A stretch of DNA of 64,000 nucleotides from contig CBDEUV010000002.1 of assembly GCA_965243385.1 (NCBI GenBank), forward strand, positions 5,580,001 to 5,644,000, read 5' to 3'. The translations under genes and the position numbers were made by a program. Of this stretch, positions 26,757 to 35,022 are shown in pieces. The notes beneath the pieces were generated by a model. That model was not told the origin of the DNA. It ran no database searches and worked only from the letters and a program-made list of their open reading frames with translations. This DNA comes from JANSYA01 sp965243385. Its GTDB lineage: Bacteria; Spirochaetota; Leptospiria; Leptospirales; Leptonemataceae. Position 1 is the first letter of the stretch, and each line of letters starts with the position of its first letter.

Positions 26757-27755
26757 ATGTTTTTCTCCGGCGGAGCCAAAGATCCATCCGGTAACCCGGC
26801 GGGGCCGTCCTCGGTCGTCGACAACGCCCAATCCAATCGCATTCTGTTGATTCTGGCCGGCGTGCTGGTGCTTCTGATCTTCATGGATTTTCAGGCGCGC
26901 CGACACTACAGCGCGCTGGCCGAAGCCGTCGGCACCAGCCAGGCCGGCGCCGCTCGCGAACGCCTTGAGCAGGCCGCAAATTCGTTAGGCGAACCCATTC
27001 AGATCCAGGCGGAAGCTCTGCTGGGCGCCGCCGACGACCAGCGGGTCGAAATCATCGAAGACGTGCGCTCGTCCGCCGAAGACGCCGTCGCCTCCGGCCG
27101 CGAAAGCATCGGCGAAGCGCTCAACGAAACTCTTGAAGAGGCGTTGAGCGAAGACAATCTGCGGGAGGTCGCCGGTGAGGCCGCCGGTCTGGCGCGCACT
27201 GCCGGCGAAAGCGCCGCCGACCTCGCCCGGTCGCGGAACTTAAATCCCGGCGAAGCGCCTGCAATGAATCCGGTCGCGGACCGCAGAGCCGCCGCGACCG
27301 TGCAGCCGCCGGAACAGATCTATTTGTATTTCATTCGTTTTCGTAATTCGCGATCGGAGCTCGTGCGCGTAAGCCGTCCCGCGAATTCCTTCGCTCTCGC
27401 GGCGGACGGCGCTCTGAATCTCGAAGAATTGCTCGCCGGTCTCAAGCGCGGTCCGACCCCGCACGAAACCGGATTGATCAATACCTTCGATCGCCGCATT
27501 GCGATCAAATCCGCGCGCCTGAATCGCGACAACGGCCTGCTCGAATTAGACGTGAGCGAAAGCATCGGCCGCCTGGGCAAACACGTGATTCGCGATCGCC
27601 TGGATCAGCTGGCCTTTACTCTGACGCAGTTTTCTGAAATCGGCGGCGTGCGTCTGCGGGTCGACGGCAAACCGGTGCGCACGATCGGCAGCCAGGGTTT
27701 CGCGGTTCCGTCGATACTGCGACCGTCGAATCGCATCTATCACAACTACGAGTGA
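26757..27755 (+). CDS. GerMN-domain membrane protein
   Basis: 332 residues: short polar N-terminus, one membrane helix (about 28-45, 'RILLILAGVLVLLIFMDF'), an Ala/Glu-rich coiled-coil-like stalk (~55-150), and a C-terminal GerMN domain (from ~190). The domain shows 'ELLAGLKRGPTPHETGLINT', 'LNRDNGLLELDVSESIGRLG' and 'LDQLAFTLTQFSEIGGVRLR', the GerMN core. GerMN domains are extracytoplasmic substrate- or peptidoglycan-binding folds in spore and non-spore formers. It is followed four bases later by the DUF6304-like gene. Confidence 0.88.
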   Translation: MFFSGGAKDPSGNPAGPSSVVDNAQSNRILLILAGVLVLLIFMDFQARRHYSALAEAVGTSQAGAARERLEQAANSLGEPIQIQAEALLGAADDQRVEIIEDVRSSAEDAVASGRESIGEALNETLEEALSEDNLREVAGEAAGLARTAGESAADLARSRNLNPGEAPAMNPVADRRAAATVQPPEQIYLYFIRFRNSRSELVRVSRPANSFALAADGALNLEELLAGLKRGPTPHETGLINTFDRRIAIKSARLNRDNGLLELDVSESIGRLGKHVIRDRLDQLAFTLTQFSEIGGVRLRVDGKPVRTIGSQGFAVPSILRPSNRIYHNYE

Positions 27756-27759
27756 TGGG

Positions 27760-28434
27760 ATGCCCGTCTATTCAGGCATATACGAAGACCGCGCCGGCCG
27801 GGAAGATATTCATTTCGCAAGCGACGGTCACGAACTGCGAACGACCGTGCGCGGCGTCGACTTCGCGGGCGGAAGCTTCGACGGCCTGTCGGCCGGCGAT
27901 CCGCAAGCGGCCCGGGCACAGGGCCTGGCCCTGAACGGCGACGAACTCTGCGATTGTACGATCCATTGCGCGATCCCGGTGGCGGTCGGACGCGATCATC
28001 CGGATCTGGAAGACATCGCGGCTGTTCTACAGGCCGCAACGACGCTCGGCAAACCGGCTGCGCACGGCGGCATCGATCGACTGCGACTCGAACTCATATT
28101 GCGATATGACGATCCCGCCGGGACCGCGTTCGCACGCAAAGCGCGGTGTGACGGCGATTTCGAAGAAGCTCTCGAATCCCTTCGAAAAAAAATGCCCACT
28201 GGATATTTTCTGCGTATCTGTTATAACTGCGATCTTTCCGATTATTTCTACGCCGGGCGGGGGAGTTTCGGTGAACTGATATGTTTCCGGAATCGCGCGA
28301 CGGAATATTTACGCGTCACCGATAAACTCAGCTATATGAATCTTTTCGACGGTCGGCACCACGAATTCGTCCAGGAGACCCATCTCTGTTCGCAATATAA
28401 ACGGCGCCAGCCCGATCGCGGCTATCGCGGCTGA
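27760..28434 (+). CDS. Hypothetical protein, possibly DUF6304
   Basis: 224 residues, cytoplasmic, mixed alpha/beta. A Cys pair in 'CDCTIHC' (about 69-75), a second Cys in 'FLRICYNC', and an aromatic-rich C-terminal block ('YFYAGRGSFGELICFRNR', 'LSYMNLFDGRHHEFVQETHL') resemble DUF6304 proteins as I remember them; a profile search would settle it. The ATG at 27760 begins four bases after the GerMN gene stop, suggesting a two-gene unit. It converges with the methyltransferase gene on the minus strand. Confidence 0.75.
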   Translation: MPVYSGIYEDRAGREDIHFASDGHELRTTVRGVDFAGGSFDGLSAGDPQAARAQGLALNGDELCDCTIHCAIPVAVGRDHPDLEDIAAVLQAATTLGKPAAHGGIDRLRLELILRYDDPAGTAFARKARCDGDFEEALESLRKKMPTGYFLRICYNCDLSDYFYAGRGSFGELICFRNRATEYLRVTDKLSYMNLFDGRHHEFVQETHLCSQYKRRQPDRGYRG

Positions 28435-28458
28435 AGCTTGCACGAAATCCGCATCGCG

Positions 28459-29403
28459 TCAATCGCGCCAGGCGTAGAATACCATCGACGAGGTGAGGGC
28501 GTACTCGCCCAGATGCAGCATGCCTTTCCAGTGATACCAGGCAATGCGCAGCCAGCGCAGATAATCCCGGGCACTCTTGAAGTCGCCGCGCGATTTTTTG
28601 AGTTTAGGCAGGAGACCGAAGTCCACCGGACGATAGATCTTAGCGCGCGAAAAACCGAATTCCGCGAAGAGCCGTCGCAGATTGTCGCTCGAATAATAAT
28701 AGAAGTGGCCCGGCAAATAATAGTGATAGTCGCGACCGGCGGATTGCGCCTGGCGCCCCCGAAAATTCGCGGTTTGAATTACGACCAGTCCGCCCGGGCG
28801 CACGCTTTCGCGCAGCGCCTGCATGGCCAGCCGAGGATGGGTGAGGTGTTCGAAGACTTCGATCATGGTCAGGACGTCGACGCTCGCCGGCTCGATGACG
28901 CCGGGCCGCAATTCGCCGACCTGCACGTCCAGGCCTCTGGACCGAGCGTCTGCAGCCGCGTAGTCGGATACGTCCAGACCACGCGCGCGATAACCGGCAG
29001 CGCCCGCCGCTTCCACGAAGCCGCCGAAGGCCGCGCCCACGTCCAGGAAATCCGCCGGCGGCGCAACATAACGCGCGATATTCTTGAGCCGCGCGTCCAG
29101 CACGTAACGATCGAAGCGGCGTTTTTCGCGTTCGTCGCGATAGGAGTATTCGGCCCGACCGGTGTAATAGTCTTCGTCGTACAATTGCGACGGGTCTTCG
29201 GGAATTTCCGCCTGCATTTGCAGCGCGCAGTCGGGGCAGCGTAATATATCGAAAGGCTGTGCGAAACGATCGATGGTATACAGAAAGCGCGGCGTGCCCG
29301 TGCAGATCGGGCAGGGCCTGGCCTTGCCGGCTACTCCGTGCGCGGCCGTCTCCCGATCCGCTTTCACGCCGGCCCCCGCTGTGCGCGAAAGATCCAGTGG
29401 CAT
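28459..29403 (-). CDS. Zinc-ribbon class I SAM methyltransferase
   Basis: 314 residues. N-terminal Cys4 zinc ribbon ('CPICTGTPRFL' and 'ILRCPDCALQM', about 31-60) followed by a class I methyltransferase domain with the glycine loop 'DFLDVGAAFGGFVEAAG', 'RARGLDVSDYAAADA', and post-motif 'VLTMIEVFEHLTHPRLAMQA' and 'RPGGLVVIQTANF'. This matches the Methyltransf_23-type enzymes common in surface-polysaccharide and natural-product loci; the substrate is unknown. It overlaps the upstream methyltransferase by 40 bases and is the last gene of a three-gene minus-strand operon. Confidence 0.9.
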   Translation of the reverse strand: MPLDLSRTAGAGVKADRETAAHGVAGKARPCPICTGTPRFLYTIDRFAQPFDILRCPDCALQMQAEIPEDPSQLYDEDYYTGRAEYSYRDEREKRRFDRYVLDARLKNIARYVAPPADFLDVGAAFGGFVEAAGAAGYRARGLDVSDYAAADARSRGLDVQVGELRPGVIEPASVDVLTMIEVFEHLTHPRLAMQALRESVRPGGLVVIQTANFRGRQAQSAGRDYHYYLPGHFYYYSSDNLRRLFAEFGFSRAKIYRPVDFGLLPKLKKSRGDFKSARDYLRWLRIAWYHWKGMLHLGEYALTSSMVFYAWRD

Positions 29404-30077
29404 ACGCGTTGGTCCAAAGCACCCACCGGACTGCGTTCGGCGTAGCCCAGCTCTACCGAATCAAATGCGTTTGCGAGCAGTTCGCGCGCCTGGCTTTCGT
29501 CGAAGAGGTGAATGTCGGCGCCCTGCATATCGGCGTTGCTCTGAAAATGCGTATCGCCCCGGGCGCGGAGAGTGCCCAGACATTCGCCGCCGGGCGCGAG
29601 CACTCGCGCGATTTCCGCCAGCATGGCCTGCGAAAGCCGATGCGAGTTATAGTGTAACACGCCCCAGCACACCACGACCCGGCAATGTCCGTCGCTCAGC
29701 GGCAGGCGAAAGTCCTCGGGGGTGGTTTCGGACGGGATCGCGAAGAGTTGCGCCGCGGGGACGAGCTGCGCGCTGATGGCCAGCGAAGCCTCGCTCGTGT
29801 CGCAGCCGGCTATCGGCGCGAAGCCGAATTCGTCGAGTAATTTGAGATGGCGTCCGCTGCCACAGCCCAGGTCGAGTGCCGCGCCCGCTCCGCTTTGCGT
29901 GTTACGGTCGGCGGTCAGACGGGCCAGCAGGCGCACCAGGTTTTCGTCGGGATAGCTCTGCCGCGATTTCTTGCGTTGGTAGTGGCGTTCCCAGGCGGCG
30001 CGGGTCGCGCCGGATTTTTCGATCGTCGCGTCGTCCGAGACATCAGTGGGCTGCTGTTGCGGGTCGTGTTCGTTCAT
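29364..30077 (-). CDS. Class I SAM-dependent methyltransferase
   Basis: 237 residues with the SAM loop 'ALDLGCGSGRHLKLLDEFGF' (about 70-89), followed by 'IAGCDTSEASLAISAQ' and 'VVVCWGVLHYNSHRLSQAML', 'RVLAPGGECLGTLRARG'. The small-molecule methyltransferase family is clear; the substrate is not. It is the middle gene of a minus-strand operon, with a 4-bp overlap (ATGA-type) with the ATP-grasp gene and a 40-bp overlap with the zinc-ribbon methyltransferase. Confidence 0.9.
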   Translation of the reverse strand: MNEHDPQQQPTDVSDDATIEKSGATRAAWERHYQRKKSRQSYPDENLVRLLARLTADRNTQSGAGAALDLGCGSGRHLKLLDEFGFAPIAGCDTSEASLAISAQLVPAAQLFAIPSETTPEDFRLPLSDGHCRVVVCWGVLHYNSHRLSQAMLAEIARVLAPGGECLGTLRARGDTHFQSNADMQGADIHLFDESQARELLANAFDSVELGYAERSPVGALDQRVCHWIFRAQRGPA

Positions 30078-31486
30078 TCGTAGAATACCGTGGACTGGAT
30101 TTCGCGTACCAGGCGGTCGGCTCGATCGCGCAGCGCGCTCGTGTCGGCCTGGGGGGGAGATTCACTGTGCGGATCGTGCGCGGGCAGGCGAGCGGCGAGC
30201 GCGAAGACCGCCAGCCGATCCGGATTGCCGCCTTCGAGGGAGAGCGTCGCACCCGCCGCCTTCAAGAGCTTTGCGTATAAGAGGCCGGGCGCCTTACGCA
30301 GTTCGTCCGGCAGTGCGATTGATTTTAATACGCCCGTCGCCTGGGGCACGAAACGAATCGCGACCTGTCGCCGCGGATTGTCGAGCGCCGCGGCGAAGGG
30401 CTCCGTGCGAAAGACGCCGCCGGTTAAGAGACGTACCAGCTCTTCGAAATAATCGACGCCCTGCAGACCGTCTGAAGATGCGCGCGGCCGATCCGGCTGT
30501 TGACCGGTGAGCGGATCCGCAGGAATTTCGTCGCCCAGCATGGCCGGCACCAGCACGTCCGCCAGATATTCGCCGCCGATTTCGGGGGCGCATTCGACCA
30601 GCAGCGCTTCGCGAGGGCTGGCTGGTCCGGGCGTCGCTCTTTCGCGCAGGATAAACTCGGCGACGATCGGTCCACTGCGCAGGCCGGTCGCGTCGACGAT
30701 GGTCTGCATGTGGTCGTCGATGGTCGCGCGTTCTTGTGTGGAAACCAGCGCCGGAAAGTCGTGACCTAATTCGATGAAGAGCGGCGGCCCTTGCGAAACC
30801 CGTTTGTCGCTCAGGCAGACGGGCGCATAACGACCGTCCTGGACGATGCCCAGCACTGTAACCTCCTGGCCGGGAACGAGCGCCTCCACCAGCAGTTCGC
30901 CGCGGTCGCGCAGATGAATCTGCAAAAAACGACCCCGTTCGACTTCGTCGGTCAGCAGTCGCAGTCCCAGCTTGCCGTGACCCGTGGCCGGCCGGACCAG
31001 CAGGGTTTCGCCGAATGTGCGCAATGCTTCGCGTTCGACCAGGGTGCCGTAGGCGAAGACCGGCGGAATCGGAATCCCGGCCCGCGCGAGCAGCGTTTTC
31101 AGGCGACGTTTGTTTTGAAATTTTCGCAGTACGCCTGGATCGTTCCCGGGCGTTTCATAACGGCGGGCCAGAATGGCGGCGGTGAGGCCGGCCCGACCGA
31201 AGGAACGGCAGGCGACGCCGGCGATGGGCAGAGGGGTCAGGTTTTCGCGCAGCATCTCCAGAATGCGCCGGGTGCGTACAATGCTGCACTGCAGCTGCAC
31301 GGCGGCGCGCTCGAAGCCCGGCGCCTTCAGATCGCGGTCGACCGCTACTACCGGAAAACCAAGGCGGCGGGCCGCGGCGATCACCGGGACCTGGTGGCGA
31401 CCGGCCCCCAGCGATAGAAAATACCCCCGGGGCGCTTCGGGCGGTCCCCCCTCCGGGGCGATACTGGCGAAATCCTGCATGAACAA
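30074..31486 (-). CDS. ATP-grasp family carboxylate-amine ligase
   Basis: 470 residues. The N-terminal preATP-grasp domain starts with 'FLSLGAGRHQVPVIAAARRL' and continues 'VVAVDRDLKAPGFERA'. The ATP-grasp core shows 'LLVRPATGHGKLGLRLL', 'ELLVEALVPGQEVTVLGI' and the metal-binding 'LLVECAPEIGGEYLADVLVP'. Architecture resembles carbamoyl-phosphate-synthase-like or BtrJ/PylC-type ligases that join a carboxylate to an amine with ATP use. The substrate is unknown. A GTG/ATG near the 5' end leaves two possible starts a few residues apart. First gene of the operon with the two methyltransferases. Confidence 0.88.
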   Translation of the reverse strand: MFMQDFASIAPEGGPPEAPRGYFLSLGAGRHQVPVIAAARRLGFPVVAVDRDLKAPGFERAAVQLQCSIVRTRRILEMLRENLTPLPIAGVACRSFGRAGLTAAILARRYETPGNDPGVLRKFQNKRRLKTLLARAGIPIPPVFAYGTLVEREALRTFGETLLVRPATGHGKLGLRLLTDEVERGRFLQIHLRDRGELLVEALVPGQEVTVLGIVQDGRYAPVCLSDKRVSQGPPLFIELGHDFPALVSTQERATIDDHMQTIVDATGLRSGPIVAEFILRERATPGPASPREALLVECAPEIGGEYLADVLVPAMLGDEIPADPLTGQQPDRPRASSDGLQGVDYFEELVRLLTGGVFRTEPFAAALDNPRRQVAIRFVPQATGVLKSIALPDELRKAPGLLYAKLLKAAGATLSLEGGNPDRLAVFALAARLPAHDPHSESPPQADTSALRDRADRLVREIQSTVFYE

Positions 31487-31573
31487 AAACGAATCGGAAC
31501 GCGAAACGGTGAAATCACCGGCCGGATCGCTCTATTATTTTCGGACGCTTCCGATTCCGGAAGCGGGAAAAGA

Positions 31574-31600
31574 TCATCTTTTTATCGAAATAGCCGATAC
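31574..31600 (+). promoter_or_regulatory. Sigma-28 (FliA/WhiG)-like promoter candidate before the rod gene
   Basis: GCCGATAC at 31593-31600 matches seven of eight positions of the sigma-28 -10 box, with TCATCTTT at 31574-31581 (5/8 of the -35 TAAAGTTT) at the usual 11-bp spacing. The ATG at 31610 lies only nine bases after the -10, so a transcript from here would be leaderless or nearly so. A perfect hairpin, CGCTTCCG/CGGAAGCG (31546-31553 and 31558-31565), lies upstream. Moderate support. Confidence 0.4.
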
Positions 31601-31609
31601 GAAAAACAT

Positions 31610-32476
31610 ATGTTACGCGGAATGTACATCGGCTCCACCGGGATGATCATGAATCAGAACCGGATGGACGTCATCGCCAATAACCTGGCCAACGTCGACA
31701 AGACCGCCTTCAAAGCCGACGAGGCGATCTACAAGAGTTTCCCGGAGATGCTGATCCATCGCACCCGGGAAGACGGACAGGGACACGTGCCCATGGGCTC
31801 GTTCGACCTGGCGCCGATGGCGGGTAAGCTCGGTATGGGCGTCGAGTTTAACGAGAGCCACACCCGCTTCGAGAGCGGTCCGGCGAAACGCACGCAAAAT
31901 CCCACTGACATCATGCTCGACGACCAGGCCGGCGAGCGTCCCGCGTTTTTCGTCGTCATGACCGAAAAGGGCGAACGTTTGAGCCGCGCCGGAAATTTTA
32001 TCATCGATCGCGAAGGCCGACTCGCGACTCCGAACGGATTTCCGTTGATGGGCGAAAACGGTCCGATCCAGGTCGCCCCGCACAATTTCATGATCCGCGA
32101 AAACGGCGAAGTCTGGATCAACGGACGCATCGGTAACGAACCGGAGGCCGGCGCGAGCCGCGAATCGAATACTTTCGAAGAGCCGGTGCTGCTGGACCGC
32201 ATCAAAATGCGCACGGTCGAATTTCCCCGCGAATTAAAAAAAGAGGGTGATAGCTTTTATTTTACGACGCCCGAGTCGGGTCCGATGCGGACTTTCCAGG
32301 ACGTGGGCGAACCCGAGCCGACGATATTGCAGGGCTATCTCGAAGGCTCGAATGTCAACGTTGTGCGCGCTATGGTCGATATGATCGAAGTGCAGCGCCA
32401 GTACGAAGCGAACCAGAAAAGCGTGACCACCCACGATCAATTGCTGGGTCGCCTGATCAACGATGTCGCGCGCTGA
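31610..32476 (+). CDS. flgF: Flagellar basal-body rod protein, FlgF/FlgG family
   Basis: 288-residue axial protein of the periplasmic flagellum rod. The N-terminus 'LRGMYIGSTGMIMNQNRMDV' 'IANNLANVDKTAFKAD' is the rod/hook-basal-body N domain; the C-terminus 'LEGSNVNVVRAMVDMIEVQR' 'QYEANQKSVTTHDQLLG' is the matching FlgG_C. The central domain is ~190 residues. It is longer than a typical FlgF, and FlgF versus FlgG cannot be told safely here. The ATG at 31610 gives the conserved 'MLRGMY' start. No other flagellar gene is adjacent; the ATP-grasp operon diverges upstream. Confidence 0.93.
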   Translation: MLRGMYIGSTGMIMNQNRMDVIANNLANVDKTAFKADEAIYKSFPEMLIHRTREDGQGHVPMGSFDLAPMAGKLGMGVEFNESHTRFESGPAKRTQNPTDIMLDDQAGERPAFFVVMTEKGERLSRAGNFIIDREGRLATPNGFPLMGENGPIQVAPHNFMIRENGEVWINGRIGNEPEAGASRESNTFEEPVLLDRIKMRTVEFPRELKKEGDSFYFTTPESGPMRTFQDVGEPEPTILQGYLEGSNVNVVRAMVDMIEVQRQYEANQKSVTTHDQLLGRLINDVAR

Positions 32477-32634
32477 GCCTGGACGCGATTCTCGCGAGGC
32501 GCAACGGCCCTCGACCGTTCGTAACTAACGCGGTGACGCTCGCTTCGAAATCTACTTGCCGGCCCCCGGGCTTTTCCGAAACAGTACAGACGATTCGCGT
32601 GCTTCCGTAACAAGCCGCGGGGGGCGCCCAATCC

Positions 32635-33672
32635 GTGGATGCAATCGTCGAATTTCTGATCAAGCTCCTGTCGCAGTTTCAGTCGCCGACTCTGGCCTTT
32701 CTACTCGGCGGCATGGTCGTCGCCGCGTTCAAAAGCAAGCTGCAGATCCCCCAGCCGATCTACCAGTTTATCACCTTCATGCTGCTGATGCGGATCGGAC
32801 TGAACGGGGGCATGAAGATCCGTGATTCTAATTTCATCGAAATGATTCCGATGATCGTGGCCGCGGTCGTTCTGGGAATCGGGATGGTGTTTCTGGGGCG
32901 GGTCGTCCTGGCCGCTCTGCCGGGTGTAAAAACCGAAGACGGCATTGCCACGGCCGGGCTGTTCGGAGCGGTCAGCGCTTCGACCTTCGCGGCGGCGACG
33001 GTGAGCCTCGAAGAAAGCGGCCTGGAATATGAAGGGTGGGCCGCCGCTCTCTATCCGTTTATGGACATTCCCGCTCTGGTGACCGCCATTGTGCTCGCGA
33101 ATCTTTCGCATGCCCGGCGAAACAAGGATCGCGACGAAGCCGGCGAAGTTCAAGATGATACCGACGATAGCGATGCCGTTCGCATCTGGCCGGTCGTCAA
33201 ACAGAGCCTGCGCAGTTCCGCCCTCTCGGCGCTGCTACTGGGGATGGCCCTGGGGATTCTGAGCAATCCGGAAACGGTCTTTCAGGGCTTCTACGATCCG
33301 CTCTTTCGCGGCCTGCTTTCGGTTTTGATGTTGATCATGGGCATCGAGGCGTACGAACGATTGAGCGAATTGCGCAAAGTCGCTCACTGGTTCGCGATCT
33401 ACGCCGCCGTGGCCCCGGTGGTGCATGGGCTGCTGGCCTTCGGTCTGGGGTCGCTGGCGCATATTTTCTTCGGATTCAGTCCCGGCGGGATTGTGCTCTT
33501 CGCGATTCTGGCGGCTTCGAATTCCGATGTGTCCGGTCCGCCGACTCTACGGGCCGGAATTCCCGCCGCCAATCCGTCCGCTTATATCGGCGCGTCGACC
33601 AGTGTGGGGACCCCGGTGGCGATCGCCTTTTGCATCCCGTTTTTTATCGGACTGGCTGAAGCCCTGTTTTGA
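32635..33672 (+). CDS. sbtA: SbtA-family sodium-dependent bicarbonate transporter
   Basis: 345 residues with about ten hydrophobic segments ('PTLAFLLGGMVVAAF', 'FITFMLLMRIGLNGGMKI' and the C-terminal 'STSVGTPVAIAFCIPFFI'). The 'RIGLNGGMK' and 'FGAVSASTFAAATVSLEE' segments match the SbtA/DUF897 family that imports bicarbonate with sodium. A cytoplasmic loop rich in Asp/Glu/Arg lies around 158-180. Start is a GTG at 32635 with weak upstream purines. The SbtB-like PII gene is convergent immediately downstream, a strong functional link. Confidence 0.92.
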   Translation: MDAIVEFLIKLLSQFQSPTLAFLLGGMVVAAFKSKLQIPQPIYQFITFMLLMRIGLNGGMKIRDSNFIEMIPMIVAAVVLGIGMVFLGRVVLAALPGVKTEDGIATAGLFGAVSASTFAAATVSLEESGLEYEGWAAALYPFMDIPALVTAIVLANLSHARRNKDRDEAGEVQDDTDDSDAVRIWPVVKQSLRSSALSALLLGMALGILSNPETVFQGFYDPLFRGLLSVLMLIMGIEAYERLSELRKVAHWFAIYAAVAPVVHGLLAFGLGSLAHIFFGFSPGGIVLFAILAASNSDVSGPPTLRAGIPAANPSAYIGASTSVGTPVAIAFCIPFFIGLAEALF

Positions 33673-33685
33673 GATTTCGCGGAAG

Positions 33686-34006
33686 TCAGGGTTTCTGAAA
33701 TTTCTGGGGGCGCAGGATTTCCACGTCCAGAGCGTAGGTGATGCCGGAATAGTTTTCGAAGTACTTTCGCGCGACCCGACGGGCGATTTCGTCCGCGATG
33801 TCGGTTCCGCTGACGATCGCTTCGATCTTTACGTTGGCCGTCGCGTCGGACGAGACGTGGTTATCGGAACGTACGCCGCGGCTGCCTTTGCCGCTCGCCG
33901 CCGTGATCGTATAGCCGGTCCCGCCGCAGTTCTCGATAATTTCGGTGACGCCCTCGGCGATGACCTTCTCGGTAATGATTACGATTTTTTTAGCTTTCTG
34001 TTCCAT
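33686..34006 (-). CDS. sbtB: SbtB-like PII signalling protein
   Basis: 106 residues. The ferredoxin-like PII fold is visible, and the T-loop region carries 'GKGSRGVRSDNHVSSDATANV' in place of the canonical GlnB T-loop Tyr, as in SbtB-type proteins that bind cAMP/ADP/ATP and regulate SbtA. A C-terminal CGPxGC motif is absent. The stop lies 13 bp from the sbtA stop on the opposite strand; in cyanobacteria these partners are normally codirectional. Confidence 0.88.
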   Translation of the reverse strand: MEQKAKKIVIITEKVIAEGVTEIIENCGGTGYTITAASGKGSRGVRSDNHVSSDATANVKIEAIVSGTDIADEIARRVARKYFENYSGITYALDVEILRPQKFQKP

Positions 34007-34188
34007 AATGATCGGTCGTGCGGGCTATGATTTGTCGAAGTCTGGTTTTCTGGCAAGAGGGATTGAGTTTCTTTCGCATGTTTGAGCAACGGCCGGCCTG
34101 CTTCGGAGGCCCGCGAAACCGTCGGCCGGGACGCATTGCCGCTTGACCGGCTCGCGGGCTCCCGGACTCTCACTATCGGAGGCCGACC

Positions 34189-35010
34189 ATCGCACTCATA
34201 CCGTCTACCGTTCTAAACAACAACGTCGCTATTCCGCGGCTCGGGCTGGGCGTATACGAAATTCCGCCCGGACCGCCGACCGAAGCCGCGGTGCTCTGGG
34301 CGCTCGACGCCGGCTATCGCCATATCGACACGGCCAGCGTGTACGGCAACGAAGCCGACGTGGGCCGCGCCATTCGAAAAAGCGGAATCCCGCGCGAAGA
34401 GATCTTCGTCACGACGAAACTGTGGAACGCGGACCAGGGATTTCGCGAAGCCCGGGCGGCCTGCCGGCAGAGCCTGGAACAGCTGGAACTGGAGTACGTC
34501 GATCTGTATCTGATTCACTGGCCGGTCGCGGAAACGCGACGCGAATCCTGGCGCGCGCTTGAATCTCTGCATGCCGAGAAACTGGCCCGGGCCGTGGGCG
34601 TTTCGAATTTTCTCGTGCGCCATTTAGAAGATCTGCTGGAGCACGCCGAAATCGTACCCGCGGTCAACCAGGTCGAGTACCATCCCTTCGGTTTCGATCC
34701 CGACCTGCGCGATTTTTGCCGATTGCAGGGCATCGCGATCGAAGCCTATTCGCCGCTGGCTCGTGCGAAGCGTCTGGACGATCCCGTCGTTTTGCAGCTC
34801 GCCGAAGCGCATGAAAAAAGCGCCGCGCAAATCCTGCTGCGCTGGTCGCTGCAGCACGGCAATATTGTTTTGCCCAAGTCCGTGCGCCGGGAACGCATCG
34901 AAGCCAACGCAGAGATCTTTGATTTCGAACTGAACGCGGACGAAATGGAACGCCTGGACGCTCTCAACGAAAACCTGCATACTTGCTGGGATCCGGAGAA
35001 CGCCCGCTGA
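34189..35010 (+). CDS. Aldo/keto reductase, apparent ATC start
   Basis: 273 residues of the AKR TIM-barrel, with the catalytic tetrad intact: Asp47 and Tyr52 in 'GYRHIDTASVYGNEADVG', Lys77 in 'TTKLW', His110 in 'YLIHWPVAE'. NADPH site 'LPKSVRRERIEANAEIF' is present. The family-type N-terminus ('STVLNNNVAIPRLGLGVYE') is in frame from 34189, but between the upstream TGA at 34144 and a GTG at 34291 there is no ATG, GTG or TTG. GGAGG at 34178-34182 sits six bases before an ATC at 34189, so ATC is the best start. Substrate unknown. Confidence 0.85.
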   Translation: MALIPSTVLNNNVAIPRLGLGVYEIPPGPPTEAAVLWALDAGYRHIDTASVYGNEADVGRAIRKSGIPREEIFVTTKLWNADQGFREARAACRQSLEQLELEYVDLYLIHWPVAETRRESWRALESLHAEKLARAVGVSNFLVRHLEDLLEHAEIVPAVNQVEYHPFGFDPDLRDFCRLQGIAIEAYSPLARAKRLDDPVVLQLAEAHEKSAAQILLRWSLQHGNIVLPKSVRRERIEANAEIFDFELNADEMERLDALNENLHTCWDPENAR

Positions 35011-35022
35011 GTTCGCGGCAGT

